In this document: one piece after another, positions 1 to 8,288 of the stretch
Numbering within the stretch: the stretch's first letter is position 1
How the letters are laid out: the number at the start of each line of letters is the position of its first letter
Assembly: GCA_012960035.1 (NCBI GenBank)
Contig: DUBZ01000135.1
Span: 248,001-312,000, forward strand
DNA from: Myxococcales bacterium
Lineage (GTDB): Bacteria; Myxococcota_A; UBA9160; UBA4427
Direction of reading: 5' to 3'
DNA: 64,000 bases
Notes under the pieces: generated by a model
Database searches by the model: none
What the model was told of the DNA's origin: nothing
Seen by the model: only the letters and a program-made list of their open reading frames with translations
Translations under genes and position numbers: made by a program

Positions 1-1685
1 TCGAGCAGCCGTCGATTATCGCGTGAGTGCAAGCCGATTGAGGGCTCGTCCAGGATGTAGATGACGCCGGTCAGGTCCGAGCCGACCTGGCTTGCGAGTC
101 GAATGCGTTGGGACTCGCCGCCAGAGAGTGAGGGGCCGGCGCGATCGAGGGAGAGATAACCAAGACCCACGGCGGCGAGGAAGTCGAGGCGGGATCGGAT
201 CTCCTTCAGGATCTCTGTTGCGATCTCGAGGTCCGCTCCTTTGAGCGGAATGTTGTCGAAAAACGCATGGGCTTCGTCCACGGTCATCGCCGAAATCTCG
301 ACGATCGATTGATTGGCGACGCGAACCGATGCGCTCTCGGGGCGCAGGCGATTGCCGTGACAGGTCGTGCAGGCCGTATTGGCCATGTACTTGGCATACC
401 AGCGCTTCATGCCTTCGCTCTTGGTTTCCTTGAAGCGCCGCATGAGGCGTGGGATGAGCCCTTCCCAGGTCGTGTCGAATTGCCCGCCGCCCCCGCTCTT
501 CCCCTTCCACTTGACTCGGAACCTTTGGTCGCCGCTTCCGAATAGGATCTGTTCGCGATGTTTTTCCGAAAGCCGTCGCCAGCTCTTGTCGAAGGGGACC
601 TTCAGTTGCTTGAGGATCTGCTTTCGGAAGCCGCTGCCCCATCCATCTTTTGAGGAGACCTTTTCGCCCCAGGGTTTGAGGGCGCCATCGTCGATACTGA
701 GCGAGTCATCGGGTACGACGAGGTCGGGGTCGATTTCGAAGCGGTTTCCGAGGCCATTGCAGTCCGCGCACATGCCTTGTGGGCTGTTGAACGAAAACGC
801 CTGAGGCGTGAGTTCAGGGAATGAAATCTGGCATCGGGAACATGCGGCGTGTTCTGAAAAAGTCTGATCGGCCTGACGTCCGGCCGCTGCGATCAACTGG
901 CCATCGCCGATGCGAAGTGCGGTTTCCACGGACTCGGTCAGCCGGCTCTTGATATTAGACTTGATGACGATGCGATCGATGACCGCTTCGACGTGATGTT
1001 TCTTGCGCTTGTCCAGCGCTTCGAGATCTTCGGTGAGAACGATCTCGCCGTCCACGCGCAGACGTGTCCAACCCGCGCGGCGCGCTTCTTCGAGAAGCTC
1101 TCGATGTTCGCCCTTGCGGTTGACGAGCAGCGGCGAGAGCAGGATCAGTTTCGTTCCGTTCTCGAGTCGGGCCAGGGTCTTCGCAATCTGTTCCGCGGTC
1201 TGGCTTTCGACTCGCTCGCCACATTGATGGCAATGCTGTCTGCCCGTGCGCGCCCAGAGAACCCGGAAATAGTCGGAGATTTCGGTGATCGTTCCGACCG
1301 TCGAGCGTGGATTATTGCCCGTCGTCTTCTGCTCGATCGAAATCGTTGGCGAGAGTCCACGGATCGTGTCGTAGCGAGGCTTCTCCATCTGCCCAAGGAA
1401 TTGCCGCGCGTAGGCGGAGAGACTCTCGACATAGCGGCGCTGTCCCTCGGCGTAGAGGGTGTCGAAGGCCAGGGAGGATTTACCCGAACCCGAAACCCCG
1501 GTCATTACAACGAGCTTCTTCTTGGGGATGTCGACGTCGATGCTCTTGAGATTGTGCTCTGCCGCGCCACATATCTCGATGTGATCGATTTCGCCGACGC
1601 GTTTTGTGGGTTTTGATCGGCGATTCGTGGTTTTGCGAGGCTTTACCGGGGATTTGGGCTTCGAGTTTTTCTTCGCGGGGGGCAT
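1..1685 (-). CDS. uvrA: UvrA, excinuclease ABC subunit A (N-terminal 561 residues; 3' end outside window)
   Basis: UvrA is the damage-recognition ATPase of UvrABC nucleotide excision repair. The minus frame starts at ATG 1685 and stays open to base 1. Visible in order: a basic Lys/Pro/Arg leader of about 35 residues; Walker A GVSGSGKS; the segment YAEGQRRYVESLSAYARQF typical of UvrA; a CxxC pair (CHQC); a zinc-module pattern CSRC...CADC; a second zinc pair TTCHGNR; and, near the window edge, the ABC signature LSGGESQRI followed by Walker B YILDEPSIGLH. Nothing is broken. The gene is divergent from the channel gene, with about 110 bp between them. The basic leader before IEICGAAEHNL is an extension on the usual UvrA start. 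Confidence 0.97.
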   Translation of the reverse strand, partial: MPPAKKNSKPKSPVKPRKTTNRRSKPTKRVGEIDHIEICGAAEHNLKSIDVDIPKKKLVVMTGVSGSGKSSLAFDTLYAEGQRRYVESLSAYARQFLGQMEKPRYDTIRGLSPTISIEQKTTGNNPRSTVGTITEISDYFRVLWARTGRQHCHQCGERVESQTAEQIAKTLARLENGTKLILLSPLLVNRKGEHRELLEEARRAGWTRLRVDGEIVLTEDLEALDKRKKHHVEAVIDRIVIKSNIKSRLTESVETALRIGDGQLIAAAGRQADQTFSEHAACSRCQISFPELTPQAFSFNSPQGMCADCNGLGNRFEIDPDLVVPDDSLSIDDGALKPWGEKVSSKDGWGSGFRKQILKQLKVPFDKSWRRLSEKHREQILFGSGDQRFRVKWKGKSGGGGQFDTTWEGLIPRLMRRFKETKSEGMKRWYAKYMANTACTTCHGNRLRPESASVRVANQSIVEISAMTVDEAHAFFDNIPLKGADLEIATEILKEIRSRLDFLAAVGLGYLSLDRAGPSLSGGESQRIRLASQVGSDLTGVIYILDEPSIGLHSRDNRRLL

Positions 1686-1796
1686 GAGAAATCCGAGCGT
1701 AGGGGATGTCGGGGTCTCAAGCCGACCCCCGACTTCGATATGCTTCCGGAATGCTGGCTGGCGGATTTTCGCCGGCTGAGGTCGAAGGAGGGGATG

Positions 1797-3041
1797 ATGG
1801 ACGACTGGCTGAAAGGGTTGGGCCTGACGCCATGGCTCATAGAGGTGGCCGATCTCGTGGTCGTGGTTGTTGCGGCGACGCTCGTCTATTTCGTGGTGCG
1901 AGCGGCCCTGGTTCGGGTGACGCGGAAATTGGCGACCAATACTGCGACGTATTGGGATGACGAGATCGTGAAGTCCGGGGTCTTTACCCGGATCGCTCAT
2001 ATCGCGCCTGCCTTTGTCGTCTACTACGGCATGAGTCTGTTTCCAGATATTCCCGAAGTGTTGGCGGACGCAACTCGACGGGTTGCCGTCGCCATCATGA
2101 TCCTAGTCACGGCACTTGGTCTGTCGAGTTTTCTCCGAGCGGTGGAAGCGATCTACGACAGTCATCCCCGATATCGCGAGAGGCCAATCAAAGGCTATCT
2201 CCAGGTCGCATCGATCCTGATCTATCTCGTCGCTGGGCTACTCATCCTGGCCGCTCTGATGAATCGCTCGCCGTGGATTTTCGTTTCCGGAATCGGGGCG
2301 ATGACCGCGATCCTCCTTTTGGTCTTCCGCGACACGATTCTGTCGTTCGTGGCGAGTATCCAGATCGCGAGCAACGACATGATCCGGGTGGGCGACTGGA
2401 TCGAAGCTCCGGATCTCGGCGCGGACGGCGATGTGATCGAAGTCGCGCTGCATACCGTGAAGGTCCAGAACTGGGACATGACCATCACGACGATTCCCAC
2501 TCATCGGCTGATCACGGACTCCTTCAAGAACTGGCGAGGCATGTCGCTTTCCGGCGGTCGCCGAATCAAGCGCTCCGTCACAATCGATCTGCAATCCATT
2601 CGCTTTCTGGCGGAGGAGGAGATCGCGCGTTTCGAGAGTTGGTCGCTTCTCCGAGACTATATTCAGGGTAAGCGGAATGAACTAACGTCGGCCAACGTTG
2701 GCTCCGTAGAAAATCCAAAGGTCCCCGCGGATCTGCGCCGGCTCACGAATCTTGGGACGTTCCGTGCGTGGATCTGGGCCACGCTTCGAAATCATCCCGA
2801 CATTCATCAGACCGGTCACACACTTCTGGTGAGACAGCTCGCCCCGGGGCCGCAAGGCGTTCCGATCGAGATCTATTGCTTCTCGACGGACACCGCGTGG
2901 ATCCATTACGAGGACATTCAGGCCGACCTTTTCGATCGAATCCTGGCGATGGTTCCGGAGTTTGGATTGAAGGTCTTTCAAGAACCTGCAGGATCGGATC
3001 TGAAAGGCTGCCTGGATAGAGGCTCGGAGGCATCGTCGTGA
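1797..3041 (+). CDS. MscS-family mechanosensitive channel, YbdG-like
   Basis: Predicted inner-membrane osmotic-stress channel of 414 residues. About five hydrophobic segments fill the first 190 residues, then comes an MscS-type pore/beta domain (LLLVFRDTILSFVASIQI, then MIRVGDWIEAP). The motifs VQNWDMTITTIPTHRL and SFKNWRGMSLSGGRRIKR are characteristic of the YbdG branch. AGGAGGGG at 1786-1793 lies directly before tandem ATGs at 1794 and 1797; I chose 1797 for spacing. A longer in-frame start at 1740 has no such site. The stop overlaps the next gene's GTG (GTGA, 3038-3041), so the two are probably translationally coupled. Confidence 0.93.
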   Translation: MDDWLKGLGLTPWLIEVADLVVVVVAATLVYFVVRAALVRVTRKLATNTATYWDDEIVKSGVFTRIAHIAPAFVVYYGMSLFPDIPEVLADATRRVAVAIMILVTALGLSSFLRAVEAIYDSHPRYRERPIKGYLQVASILIYLVAGLLILAALMNRSPWIFVSGIGAMTAILLLVFRDTILSFVASIQIASNDMIRVGDWIEAPDLGADGDVIEVALHTVKVQNWDMTITTIPTHRLITDSFKNWRGMSLSGGRRIKRSVTIDLQSIRFLAEEEIARFESWSLLRDYIQGKRNELTSANVGSVENPKVPADLRRLTNLGTFRAWIWATLRNHPDIHQTGHTLLVRQLAPGPQGVPIEIYCFSTDTAWIHYEDIQADLFDRILAMVPEFGLKVFQEPAGSDLKGCLDRGSEASS

Positions 3042-3823
3042 CAACGACAACGAGTTCGCTCGAAGGCAAGGTCGCGTTCATCAGCGGAGCGAGCCGCGGA
3101 ATCGGCGCGGGCATGGCGGAATGCTTTGCACAAGCCGGACTGTGTCTGATTCTATGTTCGCGAACGCCGCCGATTTTCGAATCCAGCGACTCGGTCATCG
3201 CACGCTCACTCGATGCGAGGGACGAAAAAGGACTCGATGAACTTGTCGAATTGGCGGAGCAGCGTTTTGGTGGAATTGATCTGTGGGTGAATAATGCCGG
3301 TGTCCTCGATCCGATCCAGCCCGTTCGAGACGTCTCTCTCGCTGATTTTCGAGAACACATCGACATCAATCTGACCGGGGTCTTCGTTGGTTCCCGGGCC
3401 TATGTCCGGCATTTACGTCGACTCGAACGTGAGGGTGTTCTGATTAATGTCTCTTCCGGAGCAGCATGGAATCCTTACGCGGGTTGGGGAGCCTATTGTG
3501 CTGGTAAAGCCGGCGTTGAGCGCCTGACGGAAGTCATTGCGGTCGAGGAAGCGGCGGCCGGGCTACGCGCCTATTCGATTGCGCCGGGTGTCGTCGATAC
3601 AGCAATGCAAACGCGGATTCGTGAGTCGACACCGGAAGACTTCCCAGATGTCGAGCATTTTCGCGAGCGAAAGCGAGACAGCGCCTTCAATAGCGCGCGA
3701 TATGTGGCGGAAGAATTTTTGGCGATCGCCTTCGATCCGTCTCGACGACCTGAAATGGTCGAAGTTCGACTTGAAGATGAAGGCGCTGCGGGTTCGACGG
3801 ATGCGCCGAAGGACGCCGCCTAG
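3038..3823 (+). CDS. SDR-family NAD(P)-dependent oxidoreductase
   Basis: Short-chain dehydrogenase of 261 residues, predicted cytosolic. It has the Rossmann glycine motif SGASRGIGAG near residue 15, an NNAG motif near residue 87, and the catalytic Tyr-Lys pair in YCAGKAG, with serines upstream (VSSGAAW). The GTG start is set by GGAGG at 3026-3030 and a 4-bp overlap with the channel gene. The substrate cannot be read from the sequence. The stop TAG shares the palindrome CTAG with the stop of the convergent phosphatase gene. Confidence 0.92.
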   Translation: MTTTTSSLEGKVAFISGASRGIGAGMAECFAQAGLCLILCSRTPPIFESSDSVIARSLDARDEKGLDELVELAEQRFGGIDLWVNNAGVLDPIQPVRDVSLADFREHIDINLTGVFVGSRAYVRHLRRLEREGVLINVSSGAAWNPYAGWGAYCAGKAGVERLTEVIAVEEAAAGLRAYSIAPGVVDTAMQTRIRESTPEDFPDVEHFRERKRDSAFNSARYVAEEFLAIAFDPSRRPEMVEVRLEDEGAAGSTDAPKDAA

Positions 3824-4995
3824 TCACGCGATTGCGGAACTCCACGGCGTGGCGGTTGTTGAGCATCGTTGGAGAACGAATCTTCTGCGTCTTGAATGAC
3901 TGGGGCCGGCGGCATCTCTTTGGTCGGCCCAATTTGCTCCGACAAGCTCTCAATGAACGGTTTGTCGATTGGCCTGCCGGGGGACGGCGATAGAGTCTGC
4001 CAAGCTAGATACAGCACGAAACAGCCAGCCAGCCCGATCGCGGCGAGCATGATGATGCGCATGCGTCTTCGTTCGCTTCGCTTGGCCTCGATGGCTTTAA
4101 TTCCTATCGCTGAGAGTTCAACGGGTGCGGTGGCTTCCGGATCGCCTTCGCTTTCACTCGAGGGAACCGACAGGATCTGAACAGTGACATTGTCGGGAGC
4201 GCCGCGATCGTTGGCTATTTGAATCAACTTATCGACGGCTTGCTTCGGGGATTCGGCTTGGACGACCGCTGCGATCTCATCGTCGCTCAATACACCTGTT
4301 AGGCCGTCGGAGCAGAGTAGGAATTGGTCACCCGGGGAGACTTCCACGGGGGCCACCTCGACATCGACTTCTGCGGCGATACCGACTGCGCGGAGAATTT
4401 CGTTGCGCCGTGGATGGACTGCGGCCTCATCCGCAGAAATCACGCCGCGTCGCATCATTTCAGCGACGACGCTGTGGTCGACTGTGAGCGGTTCGAGCTG
4501 GCCTTGCCGATATCGATACGCGCGGCTGTCGCCAACGTGGGCGACGATCCCGTGGACGGCAGAATTAAGGAGGAACGAAACAACGGTCGTTCCCATGCCT
4601 TCGAGACCCGGCTCACTCTGCGCTCGTTCGAAGATTCGGTGATTCGCAGTTTGGATCGCATCGCGCAGCATGGTTGAGAGATCCGCCGACGTCTCGGAAT
4701 TGAAGACTTCGGCGATGGTTTCTACGGCAGTCCGACTGGCCGTCGCGCCACCTTGATGGCCACCCATGCCATCGGCAACGACGAGCAGACGTGTTCCGTC
4801 GGGTCGTTCGAAGGTGTCGCAGGTGTCTTCGTTGGCGGATCGGACTTGACCCACGTCGGACCGGGAGCCAATGACGATTTCACCGGCCGCTTCGGGTTCG
4901 CCGCTTCGGTCGCCCGATTCAACCGACTTAGGGGATCCAATCCCGTCTTGGCCCGGGACTACGACCCCCGGCTCCTCGGTGGCCTCGTTGGTCAT
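3820..4995 (-). CDS. PP2C-family protein serine/threonine phosphatase with C-terminal membrane segment
   Basis: Metal-dependent Ser/Thr phosphatase (PPM) of 391 residues. PP2C motifs appear in order: GQVRSANEDTCDTF, VVADGMGGHQGG, MGTTVVSFLL, VGDSRAYRYR, LLCSDGLTGVLS and GAPDNVTVQIL, which supply the metal-binding aspartates. A basic stretch and one transmembrane helix (IIMLAAIGLAGCFVLYLAW) follow near residue 320, with about 50 further residues, so the enzyme is probably membrane-anchored with the catalytic domain in the cytosol. I chose ATG 4995; an in-frame start at 5193 would add 66 residues of low-complexity Arg-rich sequence. No kinase gene lies beside it. It shares orientation with the histone gene 330 bp upstream and overlaps the SDR stop by 4 bp. 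Confidence 0.93.
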   Translation of the reverse strand: MTNEATEEPGVVVPGQDGIGSPKSVESGDRSGEPEAAGEIVIGSRSDVGQVRSANEDTCDTFERPDGTRLLVVADGMGGHQGGATASRTAVETIAEVFNSETSADLSTMLRDAIQTANHRIFERAQSEPGLEGMGTTVVSFLLNSAVHGIVAHVGDSRAYRYRQGQLEPLTVDHSVVAEMMRRGVISADEAAVHPRRNEILRAVGIAAEVDVEVAPVEVSPGDQFLLCSDGLTGVLSDDEIAAVVQAESPKQAVDKLIQIANDRGAPDNVTVQILSVPSSESEGDPEATAPVELSAIGIKAIEAKRSERRRMRIIMLAAIGLAGCFVLYLAWQTLSPSPGRPIDKPFIESLSEQIGPTKEMPPAPVIQDAEDSFSNDAQQPPRRGVPQSRD

Positions 4996-5326
4996 CGTTT
5001 CATTTCTCTGGTTCGAGCGACTCTTCGAGTGTGCGATCGTCGGCCTGATCGCTGCTTCTGCAGCACCCACACCAATGATCACGTCTACCGTGAAACGCTC
5101 GTTCCCTCGTTGGCGACCCTGCTCCGGGTCTCGTCTGCCGGGCGCCGGGCGGCCTGACAGTCCAGCATTTGATCGTCGCACGGGATGTCTCAACCGATCG
5201 TGTCGCTCTCACCGCGAGACTCACAGCCAGAATCACCACAAGGTACCGCCGCCGGAGCAGAAGGTTCCGCGTCCGGTGTGTGTGGTATCGGTGTTGCCGG
5301 TCCGACCCTGCCGAGTGTGCGTCTGT

Positions 5327-5518
5327 CTAGCTGAAATCGCGATCGAGAACGGTCTTTCGGCCGTCGCTTCGGGCGCTTTCGACTGCTTGGTCACACATGG
5401 CGCGTAAGCGGTCTGACAAGACCTCGAGTACACCAGCGGAGGTCTTCATATCTCCACTGCTCTTGATGTAGCCCTTGACTTTGGAGGCGACGACCAGCAC
5501 TTCATTCGAGTCCGACAT
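5327..5518 (-). CDS. Bacterial histone-fold protein (Bd0055/HBb-like)
   Basis: A 63-residue protein whose length and pattern match a single histone fold. A short first helix (VLVVASKVKGYIKSSG) is followed by a long central amphipathic helix (TSAGVLEVLSDRLRAMCDQA) and the signature DGRKTVLDRDF, the Arg...Asp clamp before the last helix. From memory it is close to Bdellovibrio bacteriovorus Bd0055, a 62-residue nucleoid-associated histone. The ATG has AAAGGA about 11 bases upstream. The family forms dimers that bind DNA; whether this one coats or bends DNA is unknown. It is divergent from the amidohydrolase gene and lies upstream of the PP2C gene on the same strand. Confidence 0.85.
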   Translation of the reverse strand: MSDSNEVLVVASKVKGYIKSSGDMKTSAGVLEVLSDRLRAMCDQAVESARSDGRKTVLDRDFS

Positions 5519-5705
5519 CGTTTCAGGTGTCCTTTCGTATGGCTTTTGCAGTTGTGATCCCGCATCGCACGTTCGGCGTCCGGTTCACCTGCTTGGCTCT
5601 CGTTCGCTCTAGGCGAAACCCCGCTGGGATGAAGCGGATGGCTCAGGAAGAATGCCCAAGATCGACACGAGCGCAACGGTAACTCGCTACACAATCGCAA
5701 GAAAA

Positions 5706-5719
5706 TAGGTAAGTACCTA
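5706..5719. promoter_or_regulatory. Palindrome TAGGTA-AG-TACCTA at the amidohydrolase start
   Basis: Perfect 6-bp inverted arms with a 2-bp centre end 3 bases before ATG 5723. They cover the only ribosome-binding-like purines (AGG, 5707-5709). The element could be a repressor operator or could fold and hide the ribosome-binding site. Confidence 0.5.
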
Positions 5720-5722
5720 AAA

Positions 5723-6961
5723 ATGAATGAGTTTTTGATATTGGGGGCGAAGGTCTGGGAGACCACGGAAGACGTTCTGGCGCCTCTCTCGACGCCCGTA
5801 CGCGTTCGAGACGGACGGATTCTGGGGACCGGCGATGAGGCGCTTCAGGACGCATCGGAGGTCCCTCACCTCGATCTCGAGGGTCGTGTTCTCGTTCCGG
5901 GTCTGATTGATTCGCACATGCATCTCGAGCTGGACCCTGCGCTGCACACCCCCGCAGAGCAATTGGCGGTACCCGAGGAAAAGCGCCTTGGTGCGATGGA
6001 GGATCGTGCTCGCGAGATGCTCTTTGCCGGGATTCTGACGGCCAGGGATTGTGGTGGTGGTCGACATCGAGAGCATCGTCTTCGTGGCCAGATCGACCGC
6101 GGCGATCGGCTCGGGCCAAGGCTGCTCTGCTGCGGCCAGCCGATCACGACACCCGGCGGTCACTGCGATTTCTGGGGTGGCGCGGTGCAGACGCCCCTCG
6201 AGATCGATCGCATGGTCGGCCTCCAGGTCGAAGCAGGCAGCGACTGGATCAAGGTCATGGCGACGGGAGGCGTCTTTACGCCAAAGAGCAGCGCGCGCGA
6301 AAGTCAGTTCGAATTGTCCCGGTTGAATCGAATCGTGGATGTGGCCGCGCGCGCGGGGCGTTCCGTCGCCGCTCATTGTCATGGCACCCAAGGAATCGCC
6401 GATGCAATGCGAGCGGGTGTGCGAACGATCGAGCACGCGTCCTTCGCGGGCAAGGACGGATTCGGCACCCTGATCGATGAATCGCTCATCAAGGAGATGG
6501 CGCGGGCTGAACTCTGGGTTTCGCCGACGGTCAATGCCGGGTGGGGGCGCCGCTTCGTGAACGATCGTGGCGAACCGAGCGAGTTCTTCAGGCGGATGTC
6601 GGCTTGTCTACAGCTTCAGCGCGATCATGGCGTCCGTTTCATCGCGTCGACCGATGCGGGCATCCCCGGCGTTCGACATTCCGATCTCGCGCTCGGTCTC
6701 ATGGCATTCGAGCGTTATGCGGGGCTTCGCCCTGTCGATGTTCTTCGCTCGGCGACTTCCGAGGCCGCCAGGGCTCTAGGGATCGAAGAAGAAACCGGAC
6801 GTATCGAGAAGGGACTCTCGGCGGACTTTCTCGTCCTCGAATCCGACCCGCTGAAAGATCTCGCCGTACTTCGAGATCCCGAGATCGTTGTCTTCCGGGG
6901 GCGAATACTTGATCGGGCGTTGCGCGGGCGAGTGGACGAGCCGGATGCTCAGGCCAGATAG
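5723..6961 (+). CDS. Metal-dependent amidohydrolase (imidazolonepropionase-like subgroup)
   Basis: Cytosolic amidohydrolase-superfamily enzyme of 412 residues, a normal length. The metal ligands are all visible: HMH in GLIDSHMHLE near residue 65; the carbamylated-lysine candidate in DWIKVMATGG near residue 178; His in VAAHCHG; His in TIEHASF; and the catalytic Asp in ASTDAGIPG near residue 315. The C-terminal return to the beta-sandwich domain (KGLSADFLVLESDPL) is intact. The family contains prolidase, triazine hydrolase and imidazolonepropionase relatives, so the substrate is open. It stands alone, with a palindrome at its start. Confidence 0.92.
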   Translation: MNEFLILGAKVWETTEDVLAPLSTPVRVRDGRILGTGDEALQDASEVPHLDLEGRVLVPGLIDSHMHLELDPALHTPAEQLAVPEEKRLGAMEDRAREMLFAGILTARDCGGGRHREHRLRGQIDRGDRLGPRLLCCGQPITTPGGHCDFWGGAVQTPLEIDRMVGLQVEAGSDWIKVMATGGVFTPKSSARESQFELSRLNRIVDVAARAGRSVAAHCHGTQGIADAMRAGVRTIEHASFAGKDGFGTLIDESLIKEMARAELWVSPTVNAGWGRRFVNDRGEPSEFFRRMSACLQLQRDHGVRFIASTDAGIPGVRHSDLALGLMAFERYAGLRPVDVLRSATSEAARALGIEEETGRIEKGLSADFLVLESDPLKDLAVLRDPEIVVFRGRILDRALRGRVDEPDAQAR

Positions 6962-7307
6962 TGGCCCGGCCTTCGTCGACGAGCCAGATTCCGCGAATTC
7001 TCGATTTGGAGTCGAGGTCTTCCTTGGGTGCATTCGGCTTAGAAGAGAGGGTGTGATCGAAGCCGGGATGCATATCACCGTCGAGGGTGTATCCGGGCGC
7101 TTGGAGTGCCTTGTAGACTCGGGGCGCCAGAGTGCGTGGGGCGAGTCCGGTTTCGATGTTGCGTTCTATTGGGCTGTTCGAATTCGACGGCGCGTGCATT
7201 CTCGTTCCTTCGGTGCAAAGATCGTTTGCGCTTAGGGAAACTCGGAGTCGAGCGAGCACAGCCTTCGTGAATTGGTTCGAGGATCGATGTAGCCGTGAAA
7301 TATTTCA
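6962..7307. other. Unassigned intergenic stretch
   Basis: No confident gene. A minus frame running leftwards from ATG 7199 has codon use like the surrounding genes (mostly G or C in third positions) for about 80 codons. It then runs into the antisense of the amidohydrolase 3' end. It could be the remains of a gene; no family was recognised. Confidence 0.35.
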
Positions 7308-8270
7308 ATGCACGTTGAAAGAATCGGATCGCGTTGGAAGCGAGGGCGATTTGCGCCCTCGACAACTGGTCGAGTACATCCCGGTACGCTGGTTGCGGGC
7401 TTGTTATGTTGGCTCGATTCTCGCTCCACAGGGAGTGAAATTCTACTTCGTTTGGAAGACCTCGATTGGCAGCGAACGAAGCCCGGCTATGTCGAGCAGA
7501 TGCAGCGCGATCTCGAATGGTTCGGTCTCGATTGGGATGCGCGAGAACTGCAGTCCGAGGCTACGGAACGGCACGATGCGGCGTTGGAAGCACTGATCGC
7601 CGACGACAGGATTTTCGCGTGCAGCTGTAGCCGTCGGGAAATCAAGGAGACTGGCCAGCGAAGTCCGGATGGCAGCTATCGGTATGCGGGAACCTGTCGC
7701 GACCAAATTGTCTCATCGTCCAATTGGCGAACACTCGATCGACCGCTGCGACTCCGACTCGAATCTTCGGAAATCCGTATCATGGATGAGAGCGGACTTG
7801 ATCTCTCGGAGAATGCAGCGCGACTCTATGGTGATCCAATTATGAGGCGGCGCGACGGTGTGCACGCCTATCATTTCGCTTCGGTGGTCGATGATGCACA
7901 GGCAGGCGTGGATCGAGTCGTTCGAGGCCGCGATCTTGCGCCCTCGACGAGCCTACAGGTCGCGCTGCAGCACGTGATCGGAATTCCAACGCCGGCCTAT
8001 CGCCATCATCTACTCTTCATGGAGCGGAGGGGGGAGAAGTTCTCGAAGTTTCATGGTGCAGTCGATCTCGATGCCCTTCGCCCGGCCCAGGGCGCGGATG
8101 AACTCTGCGGCCAACTGGCGGCATTCGTTGGTCTCGTACCGATGGGCACTCGTTGTCGTCCTTCGGAATTGGTTTCGAGCTTCGACTGGGCGCGCATTCA
8201 AAGCGACGATGTCGATCTGATCTGGGACGTAGACGGTGGGCTGAGACTCGCGCCGATCGATGCGTCGTGA
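7308..8270 (+). CDS. gluQ: Glutamyl-Q tRNA(Asp) synthetase
   Basis: GluQ is a truncated glutamyl-tRNA synthetase that attaches glutamate to queuosine at the tRNA-Asp wobble position. The 320 residues match a catalytic core without an anticodon-binding domain. Visible: RFAPSTTGRVHPGT in the HIGH region; the LRLEDLD strand; zinc ligands CSCS...YAGTC; RRDGVHAYHFASVVDD; the VVRGRDL loop; and EKFSKF in the KMSKS position. The HIGH-like motif reads HPGT where E. coli GluQ has HFGS. The next gene on the right is convergent. Confidence 0.93.
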   Translation: MHVERIGSRWKRGRFAPSTTGRVHPGTLVAGLLCWLDSRSTGSEILLRLEDLDWQRTKPGYVEQMQRDLEWFGLDWDARELQSEATERHDAALEALIADDRIFACSCSRREIKETGQRSPDGSYRYAGTCRDQIVSSSNWRTLDRPLRLRLESSEIRIMDESGLDLSENAARLYGDPIMRRRDGVHAYHFASVVDDAQAGVDRVVRGRDLAPSTSLQVALQHVIGIPTPAYRHHLLFMERRGEKFSKFHGAVDLDALRPAQGADELCGQLAAFVGLVPMGTRCRPSELVSSFDWARIQSDDVDLIWDVDGGLRLAPIDAS

Positions 8271-8288
8271 GGGGTCGGAAGGACAGTC

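Noticed and set aside
16-642. Minus-strand 208-codon frame inside uvrA
   Set aside because: It lies in another frame of the clear uvrA gene and is Arg/Pro-rich, as expected of a shadow frame.
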